64,000 nt of DNA from Thiopontia sp964344135 (GTDB lineage: Bacteria > Pseudomonadota > Gammaproteobacteria > GCF-002020875): contig CAYFMF010000001.1 in assembly GCA_964344135.1 (NCBI GenBank), positions 56,505 through 120,504 of the forward strand. Direction: 5' to 3'. Each line of letters starts with the position of its first letter. The stretch's first letter is position 1. Shown piece after piece: positions 35,687 to 42,566 of this stretch. Both the position numbers and the translations under genes were made by a program. The notes beneath the pieces were generated by a model. The model worked only from the letters and a program-made list of their open reading frames with translations. It made no database searches and was not told the origin of the DNA.

Positions 35687-37996
35687 TCATTTGTACTGAT
35701 CCGGGTTGGACTCGGAGTGAAAGCCGCTGCCCATCTCCCAGGCATTGCTTGCCTTGTCGACGGCTGCATGGGTGACACGATCCAGCTCCAGCTCACGTGC
35801 ACAGCGCTCCACCTCCAGAATCACCATCCCCTTGACGAAATCGGGGATCTTCTCGATTCGAGCCTTGGCATCCGGCTCCCACTCCATGGTGGACTCCCTC
35901 TTGCTGGACCCTGCGGCCCACTCGCCATATTTCTCCTCGACCAGCGCCTCACTGATCTCGGTGGTGCCATGTTTTCTGGCAAAGGTCTCCACCCGCTGAC
36001 GGGTCAGGTCGCGCATGAACCCCTCAGGGATCCGCTCCATTCTCGCCTCGGCACCACTACTCCAGCTCAGGCTCTTTTCCTGCGCCTGTTTGAGGGCTTT
36101 TTTGCGATCTCTCTCCCCGGCCTGAGCCAGATTGGCAAAGGGGCAGAGACTCGCTCTCTTCTCACTCTTCTCCTCTTCAGAAGGGGGGCTGCTCTGCTGG
36201 CTGTGCATGGACTCTTCCATCGCCTTGCGAGCCTGCTCCAGTCCGGCCTCGGCAATCTCCAGTGTAATCTCCGGATCTCCCTGTTTGCGGGCATAGGACT
36301 CAATCCGCTCCCTGCTGGAGTCGCGCATGAACCCCTCGGGAACCCGTGCCAGGCGGGCGAGGGCAGCAGCAGCCCAAGTGGGAGAAGAGAGTGCTTCTGG
36401 CTCTCCTTCTGAGGGATGGCGTAAACCCGTCCCTGGGGTCTTGACGACAGCATCCCTGCTGCCGACCCCCTCAGATGAAGAATCAGAAGCACTCTTGTCA
36501 GCGTCAGACTCTTCGATAAATGGTCGAATATGGTCCACAGTGACCCGATTGGATCGATCTCCGCGGGCCCGCTTCTCGGCACGCATACTGAGGTTGCCGC
36601 GCAGTGCGAGCTCCTCAACCGACATCAGCAGCCGGGTTGCCTCTTCATCCCAGCGCATCACCTTGTCGGTCACTACGCCGGCCTCATCGGGCTTGTGTCT
36701 CAGCTCCCCGGCCTCATAGGCATCAACAATCTCTCCCATCGCCTGCTCGGCGTGGCCCGGCATCAGCTGGGCGGTCGCCTCCTCGACAATTCTTTCGGTA
36801 ATGACGGTGTGGCCGCGCTCCTGCGCATAACGGAGGATCGCCATCCGCGCCATGTTGCGGACAAAGGAGGGGACTCGCTCCATCCGCCCCTCCGCCTCAT
36901 GGGTCCATGATGTGGTGGTCTCGGCTACCACATCCACCTCAGGCTGGTAACTGCGCTGGCTCAACAGCACCGCACACTCCACATTACGCAGCAGCAGCTC
37001 ACTGTTTCCGCCAATATCGAGTTCATCATCGGCGTGAATCCCCAGCTTGCCAACCACCAGCAGCGAGGGGCGGGCGTTGGCAACATAGCGTTCGATTGCA
37101 TCATGTGCCTTGCCATCCAGCAGGGTAGTCTCAATCTCAATCCCGTAATCCCTGGCGATCGATTCGGCGACATCGAGGTGCCCCTGATAGATCCTGGCCA
37201 GCCCGGAGTCGATAATCTCCTCGTGGAGCTTCTCCTGCTCCTTGAACTTGAAGACCTTTCCGGCCTCCTCGGAGAGGACCCCGGCAATGCGGTTGAAGGC
37301 CACATAGTGGTAGTAGGGGTCAAAGGCGGAGATCACCTTGACCTTGCAGCCCCACTCCTGGGCCAGCGAGAAGGCGGTCAGCAGTCCGCCGTAGGCGCGG
37401 GCCGATCCGTCGATGGCGACCACAATGGGGCCGCGGTTGAGGTTGATCTCGGGCTCCTTGATCACCAGCAGATCAATCTCCGAACGACGGGCAACCCGGT
37501 CGGTAACTGTACCCAGACGGCTTCCGCGAATGGCGCCGAGGCCGAGTGCCCCCATCACCAGCAGATCATATCTTCCGCTGTTGGTTTCATGGGTCAGCTC
37601 CCGGTAGTTCTTCCCCTCCAGTGGGCGGCGATCAAATGCGATCCCCTTCTCACCGGCCAGATCTTCTGCCTGATCCAGATAGGAGTCGGTAATGATGGAG
37701 AGCCCCTTGGTGATCAGGTCATCATGGACATCGCGCTGACGCTCAAGCTCCTCCTCCTCGCGGAACTGCTCAGGAAGGCCTCCCTCCATCTGGCGAAAAC
37801 GGACATCATGGAGTTTGGCGGCATAGACGTGGGTGCCTGTGATGGAGGCGCCAAAATGGGAGGCGATCCGGAAGGCCTCGGTGGTGCCCCGGTTGGAGTG
37901 GTCCGAGGAGTCGACAGCCAGCAGAACTCTCTGATAGGTTGGAAGCGGCCCTGGCTGGCGGGGCTGCCTCATCTGGACGACATTTTCAGTGTGCAT
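35687..37996 (-). CDS. Double universal-stress-protein with five PCP_red-like modules
   Basis: 769 residues. Two Usp domains (about 20-180 and 190-345) carry ATP-loop-like segments (GALGLGAIRGSRLGTVTDRV in the first; a degenerate one in the second). Then come five modules of about 50 residues with the pattern W-x3-A-x2-R[ML]-x2-[VI]PxF[VM]-R...A...G...[IV]T, at about 365, 445, 545, 650 and 710. They are clearly related to those in the neighbouring radical SAM protein and to the BchB C-terminal domain. Acidic linkers separate them. No function is known to me for this combination; it may be a cofactor-binding or scaffold protein. Confidence 0.8.
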   Translation of the reverse strand: MHTENVVQMRQPRQPGPLPTYQRVLLAVDSSDHSNRGTTEAFRIASHFGASITGTHVYAAKLHDVRFRQMEGGLPEQFREEEELERQRDVHDDLITKGLSIITDSYLDQAEDLAGEKGIAFDRRPLEGKNYRELTHETNSGRYDLLVMGALGLGAIRGSRLGTVTDRVARRSEIDLLVIKEPEINLNRGPIVVAIDGSARAYGGLLTAFSLAQEWGCKVKVISAFDPYYHYVAFNRIAGVLSEEAGKVFKFKEQEKLHEEIIDSGLARIYQGHLDVAESIARDYGIEIETTLLDGKAHDAIERYVANARPSLLVVGKLGIHADDELDIGGNSELLLRNVECAVLLSQRSYQPEVDVVAETTTSWTHEAEGRMERVPSFVRNMARMAILRYAQERGHTVITERIVEEATAQLMPGHAEQAMGEIVDAYEAGELRHKPDEAGVVTDKVMRWDEEATRLLMSVEELALRGNLSMRAEKRARGDRSNRVTVDHIRPFIEESDADKSASDSSSEGVGSRDAVVKTPGTGLRHPSEGEPEALSSPTWAAAALARLARVPEGFMRDSSRERIESYARKQGDPEITLEIAEAGLEQARKAMEESMHSQQSSPPSEEEKSEKRASLCPFANLAQAGERDRKKALKQAQEKSLSWSSGAEARMERIPEGFMRDLTRQRVETFARKHGTTEISEALVEEKYGEWAAGSSKRESTMEWEPDAKARIEKIPDFVKGMVILEVERCARELELDRVTHAAVDKASNAWEMGSGFHSESNPDQYK

Positions 37997-38025
37997 CTGT
38001 TATGACCTCTTTTCCCGCTTGTTTT

Positions 38026-38115
38026 GGGGTCAAACCCGCTTTTCTGGCACTGTTCTTCAACTACGCTTTTTGCTGAGAATCTTGCAAACAGTGCAAAAAA
38101 AGCGGGTCTGACCCC
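38026..38115. repeat. 90-base imperfect inverted repeat (REP/MITE-like)
   Basis: GGGGTCAAACCCGCTTTT (38026-38043) is mirrored by AAAAAGCGGGTCTGACCCC ending at 38115, and pairing continues inwards through GGCACTGTT and AACAGTGC, giving about 30-base arms. It stands within the 439-base gene-free stretch 37997-38435, upstream of the Usp gene. It could fold in RNA made from either strand. Confidence 0.75.
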
Positions 38116-38237
38116 GTTCCTGTCTGTTGTTTATTGATCTTTGTAAAAAAGCATACTGGGTATGCGGTTTTATAAAGACCCTAAACAGTCATCCCCCAGT
38201 GATGGGGGATGATCTCCTGGGTTGTCCGGTGGCTCCT

Positions 38238-38438
38238 GGGAGGCTGTCCGAGAATAGAAGTCGTAGCGAGGGAGAGCTGATTTGAGACAGATTTTGTCAT
38301 CGTCCTTAGACCACCGCAATCGCTGATTGCAGGTGTGGTTTTGAGGCGAATAGCACCGCTATTTAACGAAAAGGATGGCGAAATATGGCCAACTTCAGCT
38401 TTTCCGCAGTAGACTCTCTATTCTCGGACAGCCTCCTA
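38238..38438. mobile_element. MITE-like element with 20-base terminal inverted repeats
   Basis: GGAGGCTGTCCGAGAATAGA starts the element (38239-38258) and its exact complement ends it at about 38417-38436, giving about 200 bases with no transposase. Inside, at about 38309-38342, is a hairpin beginning ACCACCGCAA that resembles part of the repeats at 12.1 and 27.1 kb. A further copy of the same end occurs at 48131. The right end touches the stop codon of the 37-residue membrane protein gene. The inverted repeats look like transposon ends, but the parent family is not identified. Confidence 0.75.
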
Positions 38439-38549
38439 ACCAACCATGTACCAGAGGATGATGGTGAGAACGACAACCATGTTGATTGCCCCCCCTGTCA
38501 GAACCAGGCGGTCAAACAGGGTGAGCTGTTCTGGAAGCAGCTGTCTCAT
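38436..38549 (-). CDS. Tiny single-helix membrane protein (37 residues)
   Basis: Its ATG shares a base with the stop of the cupredoxin gene (TAATG at 38547-38551), which strongly suggests translational coupling. The product has a short charged N-terminus (MRQLLPEQLTLFDRL) and one hydrophobic helix (AINMVVVLTIILWYMV). Its size and topology recall CydX-like accessory subunits of cytochrome bd, and a CydA-like protein is encoded 4 kb away; that link is inference. The stop lies at the edge of the MITE-like element. Confidence 0.65.
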   Translation of the reverse strand: MRQLLPEQLTLFDRLVLTGGAINMVVVLTIILWYMVG

Positions 38550-39316
38550 TACTTCATCTTGATATCAACGGTTACGGTATCGCCACCCTTGACGGTTGCC
38601 TTGCCCTTGCCTGGCTTCAGGAAGCCGTTGAACGCCTTGATCTTGTACTTGCCCGGGGGTACGTTGTCGATGGTGTACTTGCCATCACCATCCACCAGGG
38701 CGTAGTAGGGGCTCTTGGCAACAAAGACAAAGCCGTGCATGAAGTCGTGTGCGTCACACTCCACCTTCATTGCGTCGCCCTTCTTGAGCTTTACAGTCTT
38801 GGTTACCTTGCTGCCCTGATCCGGCTGACTCACATTGGAGACGGTCTTCTTGGGGCCCTTCAGTGTGCCGGTCATCAGTTCGTAGGTGTGGATGTTGTGG
38901 AGTACCGGGTCAGAGTTGATTGCAGTGACCTTTCCGCCGTTCTGAACAATGGAGAGGAAGGGCTTGAACTCACAACCCTGCTGGTCGATGTTGGCCTCGG
39001 CAGGTGTATCGCCCCACTCTTTCCCCTGCTTGACCTTGGTCAGATAGACCACGGTGTTGAGCAGGGCCTTGCCATTGGTCTGGACGTAATCAACGATGCG
39101 CTCGCCACTGCCACAGACATCGGTATCCTTCTTGATGTTGTAGACCTTGTGAGCGGACTTTGGTGCAGCCTTCTTCAGGGTGACCGTGCCGGTGATGGTG
39201 CCGCCGTTGGCAACGTCAACTACCTTGTATCCGGCCTCGGAACTGATGGGGGAAAATGCAGCAGCAGTGATTGCTACAGCTGAGAGTGTCTTGAGCAGAC
39301 GTTTTGAGGATTTCAT
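38549..39316 (-). CDS. Secreted cupredoxin-like protein with a C-terminal regulatory-like domain
   Basis: 255 residues with a cleavable Sec signal (about 1-28, ending SSEAG). The middle carries a plausible blue-copper set: H140 or H143 in LHNIHTYE and C187-x2-H190-x2-M193 in VECDAHDFMHG. C68 and C115 may form a disulfide. The last 60 residues (YYALVDGDGKYTIDNVPPG) form a carboxypeptidase-regulatory-like beta domain. A periplasmic copper protein beside cytochromes c and a CydA-like protein suggests an electron carrier, possibly to or from Idr. It lies 59 bases after the HEAT gene. Confidence 0.75.
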   Translation of the reverse strand: MKSSKRLLKTLSAVAITAAAFSPISSEAGYKVVDVANGGTITGTVTLKKAAPKSAHKVYNIKKDTDVCGSGERIVDYVQTNGKALLNTVVYLTKVKQGKEWGDTPAEANIDQQGCEFKPFLSIVQNGGKVTAINSDPVLHNIHTYELMTGTLKGPKKTVSNVSQPDQGSKVTKTVKLKKGDAMKVECDAHDFMHGFVFVAKSPYYALVDGDGKYTIDNVPPGKYKIKAFNGFLKPGKGKATVKGGDTVTVDIKMK

Positions 39317-39375
39317 GATTGATGCGACTCCTGTAAGTGAAAAAGTGGGTTAATAAAAACTATTCCAGAACCACG

Positions 39376-41814
39376 TTATGCGGCCTGCAGATGTGTCCCA
39401 GGAAGCAGGGACTCCTCTGGTTGATAGATCTCTTCCAGCATCTCGATAACAAATCGACGCTCTGCACTGCTCTGCATCGACTCCAGCAGTGGCAACAGGT
39501 GGTTGGTGCTGGTGAGCGGATCAAGGATGCGCAGTGCTCGTCCCATGTGGCGTGCCTGCTCTCCGGCACCGGCAAATCCGGCGTCCAGGATCTTCTCTAT
39601 CAGGGCGCTGGTTCGTTCCTTGCTCTCGTCGCCGTAGATCAGCATGGTAGTGACTGCATCGGCAGCATATTTTCTGACGGAGGGCTGCTCATCACCAAGC
39701 ATCTCTCCAATCCTGTCGAGAATCTCGCTGTCGCTGATCTCATGGGTCACCATGTGGCCCTCACTCTCGGAGTCGAGGTCACTGGTTGCAATCGACAGCA
39801 GGGCACGGATGGTCTCCATGCGTACCACGGTATCCTCATCACTCAGGCTCTCCAGCAGGGTTGGGATTGCGGCACGATTCTCCATTGCGCCGAGGGCACG
39901 AATTGCAGCCATGCGGATATCGGGGTTACCAAAGTGAATCTGCGAGATCAGGGTGCCGTGGGTGTTCAGCAGTGCAGGATTGGAGGGGTTGTTTGCTGCA
40001 ATCTGAGCCAGTGCCTCCGCTGCAAGGCGCCGGATCTCGTGATCCTCATCATTAAGGGCACTGTTCAACTCGTTAATGGCGTCCTCGTTCTGGGACTGCC
40101 CAAGCATTCTTGCTGCCGTGCGGCGCACGTCGGTATGAATGTCCTTGTTCTTGAAGCGGTGTTCGCGACGTTCAGCGGCCTCCTCATTCTTCTCCAGAAT
40201 GGCGAGATACTCCTGTGCCTCCTCATCAAACTCCTCCTCAACGAGAGCCTCCTCCTCGTCCAGCATCAGGGCGGCCTCAACATTGTCCATCGCGATGGTG
40301 TCGAGTGTGGAGAGGCTTTCATGCATCTCCCCCTCCACAGTGGGGGAGTCAGGAAAATCGGGTAGTATCTCTTCGGAACTCTGCTCCGGGCTCTCTTCGC
40401 TCTGCTCCTGTTGTGGCCCCTCTCGACTGAACTGAACCTCCTGAGACTGAGTGACTGCCTCACTATCCTCACCGGGCTCGCTCTCCTCCTCGCGAGTCAG
40501 GTCGATCTCGCCGTGGAGTGCGGCAATTACAATCTCGATTGGGCGTGGCAGAGACTCGTTGCTGCTCTCCGGGGTGTAGCGCTTCTCGCTCTCCATCAAT
40601 GCACTCAGTGCGGCCAGGCGGACAGACTGCTCCGGGTCACTGAGGGCCCGGGTCAGTGCCTCAATGGCGTCACTACCTACCTGCTCTGCCATGGCGAGAC
40701 TGAGGGCGGCCTGTCTGCGGATGGCACTCTCGTTCTCTCCATCCTCGAGCAGGGCAATCAGCTGCTCCTCCGCCCCGGGACGGTTCAGTTTTGAGAAGAG
40801 CCGTGTGGCAGCGATTGATGACTCGATGTCGGGATCCCCAATCAGATCAATAATTCGATCTACACTCTCATCCCCCAGTTTTGCCTGCAGAACCGTTCTC
40901 TCCATGTTGGCCAGTGTGTTGAGTGAGGTTGCCCGTACCAGAGCACTCTCATCATTGAGCAGACCGGTGAACATCTCCATTGCCTCCTGGCTTGGATTCT
41001 TCATCTCACCGAGGGCGGTGGCGGCATGGATGGCTGCTCTGCGCACATCATCACTGGAGTCCTTGATCAGCAGCATGATTGCCGGCAGATAGCGCTTGGC
41101 ATCCTGCCCCTCCAGCGCCCTGGCCGCATGTGCACGTACATCGGCATGTTTGGACTGCAGAGCACGACCAAGGATTCGGGCGGCCTCACCGGAGTGGGAG
41201 TGCCCCAGGGCGGTGGCAACACGTCGCTGTTTGCGTGAATTTCCCTCACCCATGATTTTTTCCAGTGCCTCAATGCTCTCCCTGCTGTCAATCTCGGCAA
41301 GAGAGCGGAGAATGTTGGCCTCAATATCCTCACCCTCTTCACTCTCAAGAATACGAGCCAAAGCGGGAACAGCCTCGGTGGATCTCAGTCTGCCGACTGA
41401 CTTGACTGCAGCCAGCTGTACGTCCCACCAGAGATCCCAGCCATCCTCAATGATCTCAATCCCCTCGTCGCGCTCCTCCATCACCCGAATCAGTCCGGCT
41501 GCTGCCTCCGGATCGCCCAGTTCACCAAGGGCTCGGGCAATGGCGGTCTTGATCTCTCCATCTGGATCCTTCTCCAGCGACTCAAGCAGCGCGGCAGTCA
41601 CCCCCTCGCCTCCCAGTTTCCCCAGGGTCTCGGCGGCGTCAACACAGACATCGATATCCTGGTCCCTGAGGTAGGGGAGTACCCGCTTTGAGATATCGGG
41701 TGCAATGGTGGAATCTGTCAGCTTCCCCAGTGCCTGTAGAACATAACAGCGGTCTGCCTCATCTCCTCTCTCAAGAAGCTGGATCAATGCATCAATGGTC
41801 TGGTCTGAACTCAT
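39376..41814 (-). CDS. HEAT-repeat protein with acidic linker
   Basis: 812 residues made of about 20 HEAT/PBS-lyase-type repeats of 30-35 residues with recurring [VI]RxxAxxALGxL cores (for example VRRAAIHAATALGEM and IRRLAAEALAQIA). A very acidic, Glu/Ser-rich linker at about 450-545 splits the repeats into two blocks. No signal peptide, so cytoplasmic, likely a scaffold or assembly factor. The chosen ATG (41814) follows the proposed leftward sigma-54 promoter by about 57 bases; a TTG six codons upstream is weaker. PBS-lyase-like HEAT repeats are found in phycobilin lyases, a possible but unproven tetrapyrrole link. Confidence 0.8.
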   Translation of the reverse strand: MSSDQTIDALIQLLERGDEADRCYVLQALGKLTDSTIAPDISKRVLPYLRDQDIDVCVDAAETLGKLGGEGVTAALLESLEKDPDGEIKTAIARALGELGDPEAAAGLIRVMEERDEGIEIIEDGWDLWWDVQLAAVKSVGRLRSTEAVPALARILESEEGEDIEANILRSLAEIDSRESIEALEKIMGEGNSRKQRRVATALGHSHSGEAARILGRALQSKHADVRAHAARALEGQDAKRYLPAIMLLIKDSSDDVRRAAIHAATALGEMKNPSQEAMEMFTGLLNDESALVRATSLNTLANMERTVLQAKLGDESVDRIIDLIGDPDIESSIAATRLFSKLNRPGAEEQLIALLEDGENESAIRRQAALSLAMAEQVGSDAIEALTRALSDPEQSVRLAALSALMESEKRYTPESSNESLPRPIEIVIAALHGEIDLTREEESEPGEDSEAVTQSQEVQFSREGPQQEQSEESPEQSSEEILPDFPDSPTVEGEMHESLSTLDTIAMDNVEAALMLDEEEALVEEEFDEEAQEYLAILEKNEEAAERREHRFKNKDIHTDVRRTAARMLGQSQNEDAINELNSALNDEDHEIRRLAAEALAQIAANNPSNPALLNTHGTLISQIHFGNPDIRMAAIRALGAMENRAAIPTLLESLSDEDTVVRMETIRALLSIATSDLDSESEGHMVTHEISDSEILDRIGEMLGDEQPSVRKYAADAVTTMLIYGDESKERTSALIEKILDAGFAGAGEQARHMGRALRILDPLTSTNHLLPLLESMQSSAERRFVIEMLEEIYQPEESLLPGTHLQAA

Positions 41815-41870
41815 GGCTCTGCTCTTTATCAACTCTGTAATTCGGTTTGTGGGTTAGGTCCCGATATAGA

Positions 41871-41886
41871 TGCATGAGGCGTGCCA
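41871..41886 (-). promoter_or_regulatory. Candidate sigma-54 promoter for the HEAT/cupredoxin operon
   Basis: On the minus strand the sequence reads TGGCACG-CCTC-ATGCA, with GG and GC at the correct -24/-12 spacing. It ends 57 bases before the HEAT ATG, so transcription would start at about 41860. It matches the consensus TGGCACG-N4-TTGCA at all but one position. Confidence 0.8.
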
Positions 41887-41991
41887 ATTGTATATCTTGT
41901 TGATTGTTAATAATAATAGTGGCTGTTTTCTATTCCGTGGCAGGAGGGGTGGGATGATCTGTGCAATTGGAAGATCTGTTCTATCCGGAAC

Positions 41992-42006
41992 TGAACAGAT
42001 CGTTCA
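41992..42006. promoter_or_regulatory. Palindromic operator A, TGAAC-N5-GTTCA
   Basis: TGAACAGATCGTTCA, overlapping a longer 27-base palindrome with arms CAGATCGTTCA and TGAACGATCTG. It lies about midway between the two divergent sigma-54-like promoters, about 105 bases from the leftward -24 and 123 from the rightward one, the usual place for an NtrC-type activator. Confidence 0.7.
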
Positions 42007-42046
42007 ATTTGTGAACGATCTGGCGTTTTCATGCGGCCCAATAAAT

Positions 42047-42061
42047 TGAACAAAACGTTCA
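42047..42061. promoter_or_regulatory. Palindromic operator B, TGAAC-N5-GTTCA
   Basis: TGAACAAAACGTTCA, extended by one further pair to TTGAAC-N5-GTTCAA. Its centre is 55 bases, about five helical turns, from operator A, and about 62 bases upstream of the -24 element at 42115. Paired sites on one DNA face are typical of activator hexamer assembly. Confidence 0.72.
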
Positions 42062-42114
42062 ACTCTTAATGTAACATACAGATCATTAAGGATAAATAGT
42101 TTTCCCTGTTTTTG

Positions 42115-42130
42115 TGGCATGGAAAATGCA
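42115..42130 (+). promoter_or_regulatory. Candidate sigma-54 promoter for the CydA-like/cytochrome operon
   Basis: TGGCATG-GAAA-ATGCA with correct -24 GG/-12 GC spacing. Predicted start of transcription at about 42141, 30 bases before the first ATG at 42170. An ATG at 42119 lies inside the promoter and cannot be a translation start. It shares the unusual ATGCA -12 box with the other two candidates. Confidence 0.8.
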
Positions 42131-42169
42131 GTCAGGATGATGGTATTCGTTTTTGATCGAGGGAGAGTG

Positions 42170-42343
42170 ATGTCTGAGCGCAATGAAACAACCGACAAGA
42201 GCGGGACGGAGAGTGATTCCAGCGTCACAGGGGGTGCTCCCACCACCTGGGGTCCCAGACTTTTCCTTGCAACAACCGCCGGGATTCTCCTCTTTTTCTG
42301 GTGGCTGCTGATCTACTCTGGCGGGGTGGTGCTTCACCACTGA
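42170..42343 (+). CDS. Tiny single-helix membrane protein (57 residues)
   Basis: First gene after the sigma-54-like promoter, with RBS GGGAGAG. A hydrophilic Ser/Thr-rich N-terminus of about 28 residues is followed by one helix (LFLATTAGILLFFWWLLIYS) and a short tail with two His (VVLHH). No family recognised. Its place ahead of the CydA-like gene suggests a small subunit of the same membrane complex. Confidence 0.6.
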   Translation: MSERNETTDKSGTESDSSVTGGAPTTWGPRLFLATTAGILLFFWWLLIYSGGVVLHH

Positions 42344-42423
42344 CAGAGGTTGGTCCGGACTCCCTTACATAGGTTGACAACACTACATACATTGACAACA
42401 CAGTAATCTATTCAGGTGATTTG

Positions 42424-42549
42424 ATGAAAACAGGTATTGCATTTGTGGTTGCGCTTATCGCGGCACTTCTTCTGTTCTATGGAATGGACCATGCCATCAT
42501 GGGAATGCAGGGGCTGCCCCTCAATCTTGATCTGTCACCGGCACAGTAA
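42424..42549 (+). CDS. Tiny single-helix membrane protein (41 residues)
   Basis: Short ORF with ATG at 42424, preceded by GGTGATTTG, so the ribosome site is weak. One N-terminal helix (TGIAFVVALIAALLLFYGM) is followed by a Met- and Leu-rich tail (DHAIMGMQGLPLNLDLSPAQ). It could be a signal anchor or an accessory subunit of the CydA-like complex that starts 17 bases after its stop. The reading frame is small, but its position and clean membrane helix support it. Confidence 0.55.
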   Translation: MKTGIAFVVALIAALLLFYGMDHAIMGMQGLPLNLDLSPAQ

Positions 42550-42566
42550 CAGGGAGAGTGCATACA

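Noticed and set aside
38030..38110. A sigma-54 promoter upstream of the Usp-PCP gene
   Set aside because: A GCACTGTTTGC sequence on the minus strand looks similar, but the distance between the -24 and -12 parts is two bases too short.
42119..42169. An upstream ATG at 42119 extending the 57-residue protein
   Set aside because: It lies within the -24/-12 promoter and upstream of the predicted transcript start; the ATG at 42170 has a proper RBS.
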